Shown here piece after piece: positions 1-6,795 of a DNA stretch of 8,083 nt (its first letter is position 1; each line of letters opens with the position of its first letter). Position numbers and translations under genes: made by a program. Origin of the DNA: Candidatus Sodaliphilus fimicaballi (GTDB lineage: Bacteria > Bacteroidota > Bacteroidia > Bacteroidales > Muribaculaceae); NCBI GenBank assembly GCA_018065165.1, contig JAGHTV010000523.1, positions 1 to 8,083 on the forward strand, given 5' to 3'. The notes beneath the pieces were generated by a model. The model was not told where the DNA came from and did not search any database. It worked only from the letters and a program-made list of their open reading frames with translations.

Positions 1-227
1 TTCGCATTTGGAACAAACATATCACCATCACCAAACATAAGCCACATGACATTAAGCATAGGGTAGGCTGCGTGGATCTTAGCAATGAGCTCGTCGCTCA
101 CCTTCTTGTTGCGACCATTGAGCAACTGCGAGAGAGTGGGACGAGGTATGCCACAGTTATCGGCAAAAAGCGAATTGGAAATTCCGTTCTCCTGAAGGAA
201 TATTTTTAGCCTTGAAACGATGTCCAT
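1..227 (-). CDS. XRE-family helix-turn-helix regulator, N-terminal part (C-terminus outside window)
   Basis: The reverse strand reads from ATG at 227-225 through 75 codons to the window edge with no stop. The protein begins MDIVSRLKIFLQENGIS. A lambda-repressor-like helix-turn-helix is visible: helix 2 at about residues 18-25 (NSLFADNC), a turn at GIPR, and a recognition helix at about 30-37 (PTLSQLLN). It is followed by NGRNKKVSDELIAKI and, at residues 61-71, MWLMFGDGDMF. That last motif resembles the W-L-x-x-G-x-G-x-M ending common in Bacteroidetes XRE proteins, which usually continue into a variable C-terminal segment. The protein presumably binds DNA as a dimer and represses its own or nearby genes; its targets cannot be read from here. 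No clear Shine-Dalgarno or exact TAnnTTTG box precedes the start, but operator-like repeats lie 57-138 bp upstream. The family call is firm, the role is inference. Confidence 0.8.
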   Translation of the reverse strand, partial: MDIVSRLKIFLQENGISNSLFADNCGIPRPTLSQLLNGRNKKVSDELIAKIHAAYPMLNVMWLMFGDGDMFVPNA

Positions 228-283
228 ATATCAAAAATTAAAATTCAAATTAGTGTATAGAAATCACCCAGGATTTCGTCATA

Positions 284-336
284 TTTTTTGACCTAAAAAT
301 CGGTCAGAAAAATTAGCCGATATTCTGGTCAGAAAA
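284..336 (-). promoter_or_regulatory. Candidate operator: three GGTCA half-sites upstream of the XRE gene
   Basis: TTTTTTGACC at 284-293 and GGTCAGAAAA at 302-311 form an inverted repeat with one mismatch in 10 positions and an 8-bp spacer. A further copy, GGTCAGAAAA, lies at 327-336 in direct orientation to the second, 25 bp away. The cluster sits about 57-110 bp upstream of the XRE start codon, where a repressor of this family would bind. The repeats are seen directly. Binding by this regulator is inference. Confidence 0.35.
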
Positions 337-340
337 TTTT

Positions 341-365
341 TGAGAATGCAAATTTGCGATTCTCA
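341..365. promoter_or_regulatory. Candidate dyad operator
   Basis: TGAGAAT (341-347) and ATTCTCA (359-365) are perfect 7-bp inverted arms around the core GCAAATTTGC (348-357), which is itself a perfect 10-bp palindrome, plus one extra G at 358. The near-continuous dyad of about 25 bp is long for chance even in AT-rich DNA. It lies next to the GGTCA cluster upstream of the XRE gene, so a protein-binding site is a reasonable guess. There is no T-run after it in either direction, so it is not a good intrinsic terminator. Confidence 0.35.
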
Positions 366-456
366 CAACACCCATTTTTATCATTAATAAATAAAGGGTA
401 AAAAAATGCAGAAAATTCGAGATACAAAAGCAAATACGCTATTCACATCTTTAAAT

Positions 457-470
457 TTTGCAATTGCAAA
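457..470. repeat. 14-bp perfect palindrome TTTGCAATTGCAAA
   Basis: The sequence at 457-470 equals its own reverse complement. It sits in gene-free AT-rich DNA and shares the GCAAAT/ATTTGC words with the dyad at 341-365 and with 800-812. Short palindromes arise readily in AT-rich DNA, so a function is only suggested by the recurrence of the same word. Confidence 0.3.
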
Positions 471-1122
471 TTTATAATACATTATTGAGATACGCAAATT
501 TTCAAACATAAATATTACAATTTACCTTCACATCGCCGCAAACAGCCACTCCAAAACCAAATTACAAAGAAAAACACAACACATTAAAGCATTTCTTTAC
601 AGTTTGCTTGTATCTTATTATCGCACAATACATTATAGTAGTATAATATTGTATTATCCAACCAGCAGTAAAATTACTTTGAAAATAATTATAGCATCGC
701 TTTAATTGTATTTTATTTCTTGCTCATTTTCAGCATATTACAAAGGTTGTAAAAAAGTGTAAATGGGTAAAATACGTGTATTTGTAAACATTTTGAATGT
801 AAATTTGCAATTTATAAAACTAAAGCATATTTGAAAACAGGCGACAGAATTCGAAACAGGGTGTTTTGTATTGCACCACTACCCTATTCAATCCTAAATA
901 GCTATTCGTGATTTCTAATTTAAAATACCAAACGCAGCGTGGTAAACTTACCATTTTATTGTATTTTCAAGCTCAACTCGATTTCCTTGCGATATTTTTT
1001 AGGAAATCAACCAGAAAATAGATTCAAATAACTGTAAGAAAATCTAGAAGAGTTAAGTTTTAGCATTACTCTCTGTTACACAACAACTTAACCCCAAAAT
1101 TACGTATTTTGTGTTTTTCTTC

Positions 1123-1162
1123 AAAAAAATCAAAAAATTAGCCCCGGTAATATACCGAGGCT
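1123..1162 (-). terminator. Intrinsic terminator of the uvrA operon
   Basis: Read on the minus strand, 1162-1140 gives AGCCTCGGTA, loop TAT, TACCGGGGCT. This is a 10-bp stem with one G-U wobble. It is followed directly by AATTTTTTG and then a second run of seven T (down to about 1122). On the plus strand the wobble becomes an A-C mismatch and there is no T-run after it, so the minus direction is favoured. It lies about 140 nt after the uvrA stop and is the most likely 3' end of that transcript. Confidence 0.85.
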
Positions 1163-1220
1163 TAAATATTGCACGCATATCGATGCTATTCCCTACTCTA
1201 CAGGGGTTGAAACGGGGCTA
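1139..1220 (-). other. Paired-arm structured segment in the uvrA 3' region
   Basis: TAGCCCCG at 1139-1146 and CGGGGCTA at 1213-1220 are perfect 8-bp inverted arms bounding 82 bp. The left arm overlaps one side of the uvrA terminator stem, so the long-range pairing and the terminator hairpin exclude each other. Inside are two further small hairpins, CCCT/AGGG at 1191-1204 and GCAT/ATGC at 1175-1186. It could be an alternative terminator fold, a processed 3'-end RNA, or a short repeat element with terminal inverted repeats. I do not recognise it as a named RNA family. Confidence 0.4.
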
Positions 1221-1302
1221 TTTTTGCTTAAAAATTTGCTAACTGAATCAATATTTCAGTCGAAACGAAAAAGAGGCTTTTTGAGAGCGTCAACACCACA
1301 AA

Positions 1303-4140
1303 CTATTTTACAGATAATTCATCGGCCAGGAAGCGCGCTGTGATCGATTGTGAGCTTGACGCAACCTGTTCGGGAGTGCCAGTGGCGACAACCTGTCCTC
1401 CACCCCGCCCGCCCTCGGGACCCATATCGATGATATAATCGGCACACTTTATCACATCCATATTATGCTCGATGACGATAACGGTATTTCCCTTTTGGAC
1501 CAATTTATTTAGTACACCCAAAAGCACGCTGATATCTTCAAAGTGGAGACCTGTCGTGGGCTCGTCAAGAATATAAACGGTGCGACCTGTATCTTTCTTG
1601 GCAAGTTCGGCAGCCAACTTCACACGCTGACACTCGCCACCCGAGAGAGTGCTCGACGGCTGTCCAAGCTTGATGTAACCAAGACCCACATCTTGCAGAA
1701 CCTTTATCTTGCCCAGAATCGCAGGAATGGCATCGAAAAACTCCACGGCTTGGTTTATCGTCATGTCGAGGACATCGGCAATAGACTTACCCTTGAACTT
1801 AACTTCCAGAGTCTCACGATTATAGCGTTTTCCAGCACATTCCTCGCACGGAACGAGCACATCGGGTAAGAAGTTCATTTCCACCGTTTTATATCCATTT
1901 CCTTTGCACACCTCACAACGGCCACCTCCGGTATTGAAAGAGAAGCGTCCAGGACGATAAGCACGAATCTTAGACTCGGGCAGTCCCACGAAGAGATTGC
2001 GTATGTCGGCAAAGACTCCAGTGTAGGTTGCAGGATTAGATCGCGGCGTGCGTCCTAGGGGAGACTGGTCGACGGTCACAATCTTGTTGATATGATCCAT
2101 TCCCTCGATGCTGGTGTAAGGTAGAGGCTCGGCCAGCGAGCGATAGAAATGCTTGCTGAGGATGGGGTGCAGCGTGCCATTGATAAGACTTGACTTGCCG
2201 CTACCGCTGACGCCTGTGACGCATGTGAGCGTGCCCAGCGGGATGCTCACTGTGACATCCTTGAGATTGTTGCCTGTACATCCACCCAGCGTGAGCACAG
2301 AGCCGTTGCCTGGGCGACGCACAGCAGGCACCTCGATAGAGCGAGTGCCATTGAGATAGTCGGATGTAGCGGTGTGTTGCTTGAGCATCTGCTTGGGAGT
2401 GCCCGAGAACACCACATAACCACCCTTGCGGCCAGCCTTGGGGCCAATGTCGATGACATAGTCGGCCTCGAGCATAATCTCCTTGTCGTGCTCAACAACA
2501 ATGATGGTGTTGCCCTCGTCACGCAGTTTCTTGAGCGAACTGATGAGACGCTTGTTGTCACGCTGATGGAGGCCTATGCTGGGCTCGTCGAGAATGTAGA
2601 GCACATTGACCAGCTGAGAGCCTATCTGTGTAGCCAGGCGTATGCGTTGCGACTCACCGCCCGACAGCGTAGCCGATGCACGGTTGAGCGACACATAGTC
2701 GAGTCCCACATCGAGCAGGAAAGACAGGCGGCTATTGATTTCCTTGACGATCTCAGAGGCAATCTTCCACTTGGTGGGCGACAGATGATTGTGCAAGTCG
2801 GCACACCACTCGTAGAGTTCCTGCAAGTCCATTGACGCCAGCTGGGCAATGTTCTTGTCGTGCAGGCGGAAGTGCAGCGCCTCGCGATTGAGGCGGTCGC
2901 CGCCACACTGTGGGCACACGGCACGCGAGTAGAACTGCCCTGCCCACTTTTGAGCTTGCGATGTTGCAGTCTCGTCTTGCTGCATCTCGATGTATTTGAC
3001 CAGGCCGTCAAACGACAGGAAATAGTTGCTGGTGGCCTCGGTTCCGGTCTTGATGTTGAGTTTCTCGTCGGTGCCGCTCATAATATCCTCCAGACACTCT
3101 TCAGAGAGCTCACTGAGGGGAGACTCCAGCGTGTAGCCGTGACGCTCGCAAATGGCCTGTATTTGCCAAAATATAAGCGAATTCTTATACTTGCCCAGTG
3201 GCAAGATACCTCCGGCCTTGATGCTAAGGCTCATGTCGGGCATGATCTTCTCACGATCGATGAGGTTGACATAGCCCAGACCCTTGCAACGCGGGCAGGC
3301 GCCTAAAGGCGAGTTGAATGAGAAGTTGTGCGGAGCAGGTTCCTGATAGGACAATCCTGTGTCGGGGTCCATAAGCGACTTGCTGTAGAAACCCATCTCG
3401 CCCGTCTCGGCATCAAGAATCATGAGTTGGTCCCCACCCTGCTTGAATGCAAGGTTGACGGTGTCGAGCAATCGACGCTCATCCTTGCGTGACACCTTGA
3501 GGCGGTCAACCACCAGCTCGATGCTGTGGTTGTGATAACGGTCGAGCTTCATACCAAAGGTGATCTCACGCAACTCGCCATCGATGCGTACAGTGAGGTA
3601 ACCCTTCTTGCGTAATCCTTCAAACAAGTCCTTGTAGTGTCCCTTGCGGTTCTTTACTAGCGGAGCAAGAACGTATATCTTGCGATTGTCATACTTTGAC
3701 AAAATCAGGTCTATAATCTTCTCTACCGTATATTTCACCATTTGCTTGCCCGACAGATAAGAATAGGCATCGGCTGCACGAGCAAACAGCAGTCGCAGGT
3801 AGTCATACACCTCGGTAGTAGTGCCCACAGTGCTTCGCGGGTTCTTGTTGGTAGTCTTTTGGCTAATGGAAATCACGGGGTTGAGTCCCGAAATCTTGTC
3901 GACATTGGGACGCTCGAGCACGCCCAGCATGTTGCGTGCATAGGACGAGAAAGTCTCGAGGTAACGCCGTTGCCCCTCAGCAAAAATAGTGTCGAAGGCC
4001 AGCGACGACTTGCCACTTCCACTCAGGCCCGTAATCACGGTGAGGGCATAGTGTGGTATGTCGACATCAATGTTCTTGAGGTTGTGAACCTTAGCTCCGA
4101 GCACGCTCACGCACTCAGTTTCCTTGCCATTAAATTTCAT
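1303..4140 (-). CDS. uvrA: UvrA, ATPase and damage-recognition subunit of the UvrABC excinuclease
   Basis: UvrA is the cytoplasmic dimeric ATPase that, with UvrB, finds bulky DNA lesions and loads UvrB for incision by UvrC in nucleotide excision repair. The 945-residue length is normal for the family. Two ABC ATPase modules are complete: Walker A GLSGSGKSS at 38-46 and GVSGSGKSS at 643-651, signatures LSGGESQ at 492-498 and LSGGECQ at 832-838, and Walker B YILDEP at 515-520 and 856-861. The C-terminal zinc module has C742, C745, C765 and C768, and a CxxC lies at 409-412. The N-terminal zinc module keeps only C282 and C285; the CxxC expected about 20-30 residues earlier is absent. The start ATG lies 8 bp after the stop of the lytic transglycosylase gene, with no visible Shine-Dalgarno, so the gene is probably translated from the shared operon mRNA. 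No SOS-like box is seen at this junction. Confidence 0.97.
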   Translation of the reverse strand: MKFNGKETECVSVLGAKVHNLKNIDVDIPHYALTVITGLSGSGKSSLAFDTIFAEGQRRYLETFSSYARNMLGVLERPNVDKISGLNPVISISQKTTNKNPRSTVGTTTEVYDYLRLLFARAADAYSYLSGKQMVKYTVEKIIDLILSKYDNRKIYVLAPLVKNRKGHYKDLFEGLRKKGYLTVRIDGELREITFGMKLDRYHNHSIELVVDRLKVSRKDERRLLDTVNLAFKQGGDQLMILDAETGEMGFYSKSLMDPDTGLSYQEPAPHNFSFNSPLGACPRCKGLGYVNLIDREKIMPDMSLSIKAGGILPLGKYKNSLIFWQIQAICERHGYTLESPLSELSEECLEDIMSGTDEKLNIKTGTEATSNYFLSFDGLVKYIEMQQDETATSQAQKWAGQFYSRAVCPQCGGDRLNREALHFRLHDKNIAQLASMDLQELYEWCADLHNHLSPTKWKIASEIVKEINSRLSFLLDVGLDYVSLNRASATLSGGESQRIRLATQIGSQLVNVLYILDEPSIGLHQRDNKRLISSLKKLRDEGNTIIVVEHDKEIMLEADYVIDIGPKAGRKGGYVVFSGTPKQMLKQHTATSDYLNGTRSIEVPAVRRPGNGSVLTLGGCTGNNLKDVTVSIPLGTLTCVTGVSGSGKSSLINGTLHPILSKHFYRSLAEPLPYTSIEGMDHINKIVTVDQSPLGRTPRSNPATYTGVFADIRNLFVGLPESKIRAYRPGRFSFNTGGGRCEVCKGNGYKTVEMNFLPDVLVPCEECAGKRYNRETLEVKFKGKSIADVLDMTINQAVEFFDAIPAILGKIKVLQDVGLGYIKLGQPSSTLSGGECQRVKLAAELAKKDTGRTVYILDEPTTGLHFEDISVLLGVLNKLVQKGNTVIVIEHNMDVIKCADYIIDMGPEGGRGGGQVVATGTPEQVASSSQSITARFLADELSVK

Positions 4141-4148
4141 CTATTCAA

Positions 4149-5120
4149 TTAGTCTACTACCCAGTTCTTGTTGTATGCTTTTATCTTGTGCTTGCTCAGG
4201 TACAGTTCGCCGTCCTTGGGAACATTTACGGTATAAGTCTTTCCCTTGACATTGGTGAGCTTGGTGCTGCGTATCCAGGGATTAGCCTCACGCAGTTGAG
4301 CGTAGGTTATGCCCTGCCCCTTGGCCCACTCTATCCAGCTGGGGACCGATGTAGAGACCTCTACAGTGCGATACTCAACGGGCTGATAGAGCTGGCGGGC
4401 ACGCATTGCGTAACCATATCGCTTGGGATTTTCCATAATGAGCTTATAGGCAATGATGCGGAATACATAGCGCGAAGTCTCGCTCACGAGGAACAGGTCG
4501 AACGAAGTGTTTTGCTGCTGCTTAGACAGCTCACCATTGATGCGGCCCATGCCGGCGTTGTAAGAAGCACATGCGGTGGCCCAGTTGCGATAACTTGAGC
4601 GAGCCGACTTGAGGTACTTACAGGCAGCCTCGGTCGACTTGACGGGGTCGCAACGCTCGTCAACATCATCACTGACCTCGAGGCCATACTGGCGTGCTGT
4701 GGGAGCCAGCAACTGCCAAAGACCCACAGCTCCTGCCGACGACTTGATGGTGGGATCCATCATACTCTCGGTCACAGCCAGGTAGAGCATGTCGAGGGGC
4801 ACATTGTTCTTCTTGAGGACGGGTGCTATGAGAGGGAAATATCTATTGGCACGCTTGAAGCAAAGCAAAGTGGTAGTCTGTCCATAGACGATTGACGACA
4901 TCTCGCGGTCGAGACGCTCGAGCATGTCGAGACGGTCAAAAGAGATTGTGTCGCCAGCAAAGATGACGCGTTGCGGAACATCGGGGATGGGTGTTGCTGC
5001 AAACACAGCACCACGAGGATTGACCATAGCGTCGTAGTTGTTATAGACATTGGCATTTTGAGCCATAACACTCACAGCCAGAGCAGCAAACGCCACTGGC
5101 AGGATATTCTTCAATTTCAT
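4149..5120 (-). CDS. Periplasmic lytic transglycosylase with SLT domain (MltD-like)
   Basis: The 323-residue protein starts MKLKNILPVAFAALAVSVMA, a clear signal peptide with likely cleavage after residue 20 (AQ junction). There is no lipobox cysteine at the cleavage site, so it is probably a soluble periplasmic enzyme. The SLT (lysozyme-like) domain covers about residues 90-225. It shows AVTESMMDP with likely catalytic E118, then SAGAVGLWQ at 128-136 and ASYNAG at 185-190. Enzymes of this family cleave the MurNAc-GlcNAc bond of peptidoglycan and leave a 1,6-anhydro product. The C-terminal part (about 250-305, with REANPWIRSTKL and GKTYTVNVP) resembles the degenerate LysM-like tail of MltD-type proteins. 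It lies between a T9SS cargo gene (23-bp gap) and uvrA (8-bp gap), so all three are likely co-transcribed. Family assignment is strong, the exact subclass is inferred. Confidence 0.9.
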   Translation of the reverse strand: MKLKNILPVAFAALAVSVMAQNANVYNNYDAMVNPRGAVFAATPIPDVPQRVIFAGDTISFDRLDMLERLDREMSSIVYGQTTTLLCFKRANRYFPLIAPVLKKNNVPLDMLYLAVTESMMDPTIKSSAGAVGLWQLLAPTARQYGLEVSDDVDERCDPVKSTEAACKYLKSARSSYRNWATACASYNAGMGRINGELSKQQQNTSFDLFLVSETSRYVFRIIAYKLIMENPKRYGYAMRARQLYQPVEYRTVEVSTSVPSWIEWAKGQGITYAQLREANPWIRSTKLTNVKGKTYTVNVPKDGELYLSKHKIKAYNKNWVVD

Positions 5121-5143
5121 AGAGTTGTAAAATAGTTTACAGT

Positions 5144-6574
5144 TTATTCGTCGCCCAAGACCGTCCCATTGCCGCCTGTAGTGCCGTGGTCGATGCGTTT
5201 GTAGCGTATGATGTTGATATCACCTGATTTCTTGTATTTGCGGCCATCGCTGCCCTGTGCCTCGATCACATAGTAATAGACGCCAGCGGGCACCTGCTTG
5301 CCGTGATAGGTTCCGTCCCAGCCCTGAGAGGGCTCGTCGAGGGTGATAATGTGGTTGCCCCACTTGTTAAAGATATCGCAACGGAACTTGACGATAGAGC
5401 GATAAGATACCTTCCACACATCGTTCACGCCAGGACTTGTGCCCGGAGTAAACACATTGGGACAAACGAGCTCGCTCTCGCCTATGTTGACGGTATAGAC
5501 ATCGCTCCAGTACTCGCAAGTACCCTGAGCGTTGGTCGCGTAGAAACGCCAGTAATAGATACCCTCTTGCTCAAACACCTGGTCGACCTGGTCTTGCATG
5601 AGTTGGAGTTCAATGTTGCCAAATTCAATGTCACGCGACATCTGCCACTCCTTGTGCACTACGGCGTCGGTACAATAGGCAGTAAAGGTGATGTGTGCCG
5701 GAGCCGAGCCGCCCAAGCCGTCGCCGCCCTGAGTCTTCTTCTCGTTGTCGTGGTTACGCTCTTCCTGAACGACAACGCAACGCACATCGATGGCAGCGGT
5801 GTTGTAGGTGTTGCTTTCAACGCTTTGCTCCTCGCCCCACAGCTTCAAGAACCTGTCGCCTGTGAGGGTGAAAGTTGTATTCTCGGTGGGAGCAGGAATA
5901 ACGATAACAGGCTTGAATGTCTCCTCGTTTTCCTCGATGAGTTTCTCTATCCAGCGAGGATCGATGACATCCTCCTCCTCTTCTTCTTCGTCGTCATCGT
6001 CACCAATGTCAGTTTTATTATTAGAGCCATCTTCCTCGTCGGGAGCCCATGCAAGATTGTTGTAGCTCAATGTGATGCCGCGATCAAGCACCTTGCGAAC
6101 GCCATTGATGGTAAAATAGGCAATATCGGGACCCGAGCCGTCGACATTGAGAGTTACCGTACCGCAATCGCCATCGCTGTCCACGCTTATGCCATTGAGC
6201 TGCAGGCGATAGTCGGCATAGTTTACCACCCACACATACAGGCGGCTGGTGCCTTCCTCGACAATGTAACCCTTGTTGGGCACAACCTGAGCGAGAGTGG
6301 TTGTAAGGCCGTCTTGAGTTATGTTGGTGAGTTCCTCGGCATATCCGCCACCCAGCTCGCCGTAGATGTACCATTTCACAGGGTTCTCAGTGTCGGCAGT
6401 ATAGGTCATACCCACGCCGTTAGTGTCATACAAGACATAAATCTTGTTCAGGCCGGTATTGGCAGCAGGAGCCTCCTCATAGAGGGGGTGATCATTGCCA
6501 GTAAACTGGAGTTGAGCGTTGGCAACAAGAGCCAGCGCTACACATATCATCGTAAGAATGTTTCTCAATTTCAT
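5144..6574 (-). CDS. Secreted protein with gliding-motility-associated / T9SS type B C-terminal sorting domain
   Basis: The product (476 residues from this start) has a signal peptide MKLRNILTMICVALALVANA, cleaved before Q21. A middle part of unknown fold carries a very acidic stretch at about 189-205 (DIGDDDDEEEEEED). A Gly/Lys-rich linker and a beta-rich part (IYYWRFYATNAQGTCEYWS) follow. From about residue 370 the hallmarks of the gliding-motility C-terminal domain appear: CPNVFTPGTSPGVNDVW, then FNKWGNHI, GWDGTYHGKQVPAGVYYYVI, and GDINIIR. In this family the domain directs export across the outer membrane by the type IX system, with release or surface attachment; the cargo role here is unknown. 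A longer reading starts with GTG at 6601, but that codon lies inside a leader hairpin and only about 15 nt from the predicted mRNA start. ATG 6574 also matches the MKLKNIL start of the next gene. ATG 6580 is also possible. Confidence 0.85.
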   Translation of the reverse strand: MKLRNILTMICVALALVANAQLQFTGNDHPLYEEAPAANTGLNKIYVLYDTNGVGMTYTADTENPVKWYIYGELGGGYAEELTNITQDGLTTTLAQVVPNKGYIVEEGTSRLYVWVVNYADYRLQLNGISVDSDGDCGTVTLNVDGSGPDIAYFTINGVRKVLDRGITLSYNNLAWAPDEEDGSNNKTDIGDDDDEEEEEEDVIDPRWIEKLIEENEETFKPVIVIPAPTENTTFTLTGDRFLKLWGEEQSVESNTYNTAAIDVRCVVVQEERNHDNEKKTQGGDGLGGSAPAHITFTAYCTDAVVHKEWQMSRDIEFGNIELQLMQDQVDQVFEQEGIYYWRFYATNAQGTCEYWSDVYTVNIGESELVCPNVFTPGTSPGVNDVWKVSYRSIVKFRCDIFNKWGNHIITLDEPSQGWDGTYHGKQVPAGVYYYVIEAQGSDGRKYKKSGDINIIRYKRIDHGTTGGNGTVLGDE

Positions 6575-6595
6575 TGTCATCGTGATTGCGAATTT

Positions 6596-6610
6596 CTCCA
6601 CTACGTGGAG
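6596..6610 (-). promoter_or_regulatory. Hairpin in the 5' leader of the T9SS-cargo operon
   Basis: CTCCAC (6596-6601) and GTGGAG (6605-6610) form a perfect 6-bp stem with a 3-nt loop. On the minus strand it falls near the very 5' end of the predicted mRNA, about 20 nt before ATG 6574. It covers the alternative GTG start. 5'-terminal stems of this kind can stabilise mRNA; no such effect has been shown here. Confidence 0.45.
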
Positions 6611-6622
6611 CGGTTCAAACTA

Positions 6623-6654
6623 CAAAAGTACTTATAATAACGCAAAACTCCAAG
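6623..6654 (-). promoter_or_regulatory. Bacteroidetes-type promoter of the T9SS-cargo / transglycosylase / uvrA operon
   Basis: On the minus strand CTTG (6654-6651) is the -33 element and TACTTTTG (6630-6623) fits the -7 consensus TAnnTTTG, with a 20-bp spacer. Transcription would start near 6616, giving a leader of about 40 nt to ATG 6574. The next two genes have no room for a good promoter of their own, so this one probably serves all three. Confidence 0.7.
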
Positions 6655-6735
6655 CATTTATTGTGAACGATGAAAATTTAGGCGTCCCTGCATGGCATAG
6701 AATTAATCTTACGCAGTGTCTATATCACACAACAA

Positions 6736-6768
6736 CGAGAGGATGCACGCTAATCATGCACCCTCTCG
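6736..6768 (-). terminator. Hairpin terminator after the RidA-family gene
   Basis: CGAGAGGATGCA (6736-6747) and TGCACCCTCTCG (6757-6768) form a 12-bp stem around a 9-nt loop. The A-C mismatch on the plus strand becomes a G-U wobble on the minus strand, which makes the stem continuous there. It lies 28 bp after the RidA stop codon. The tail on the minus strand, TTGTTGTGTG, is only moderately T-rich, so termination may be incomplete. Confidence 0.65.
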
Positions 6769-6795
6769 CAAATATCGTTAAACATGAACAATTTG

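Larger units (their letters stand above)
228..1122. other. AT-rich intergenic region without a credible gene
   Basis: Nearly 900 bases lie between the start of the XRE regulator and the uvrA terminator. The base composition is dominated by A and T, in clear contrast to the balanced composition of the genes around it. I find no convincing ORF on either strand; the longest starts I checked give only 23-codon peptides (406-477 and 763-834, plus strand). Short perfect palindromes include 348-357, 457-470 and 897-906. A TAnnTTTG word occurs at 800-807 (plus strand) and at 503-510 (minus strand), but neither has a -33 TTTG at 19-21 bp. I see no tRNA, rRNA or recognised RNA family here. Confidence 0.6.

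Noticed and set aside
503..510. TATGTTTG on the minus strand as the XRE promoter
   Set aside because: No -33 element at the right distance, and it lies about 280 bp before the start codon.
781..807. TTTG and TAAATTTG on the plus strand as a promoter
   Set aside because: The spacer is 15 bp instead of 19-21, and no plus-strand gene follows.
1198..1220. GTTGAAAC-containing stretch resembling the end of a CRISPR repeat
   Set aside because: It occurs once only, with no repeat-spacer periodicity and no cas gene.
1242..1260. ACTGAA/TTCAGT hairpin just after uvrA as the main terminator
   Set aside because: The stem is short and AT-rich with its T-run several bases away. The stem at 1140-1162 with two T-runs is far stronger.
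2374..3306. Several open frames of 130-150 codons on the plus strand inside uvrA
   Set aside because: They lie wholly opposite a complete, highly conserved uvrA and show no domain of their own.
5303..6637. A 444-codon open frame on the plus strand opposite the T9SS cargo gene
   Set aside because: The minus-strand frame has a signal peptide, a recognisable sorting domain, a promoter and operon context. The plus-strand product shows no motif and looks like an antisense by-product of biased codon use.
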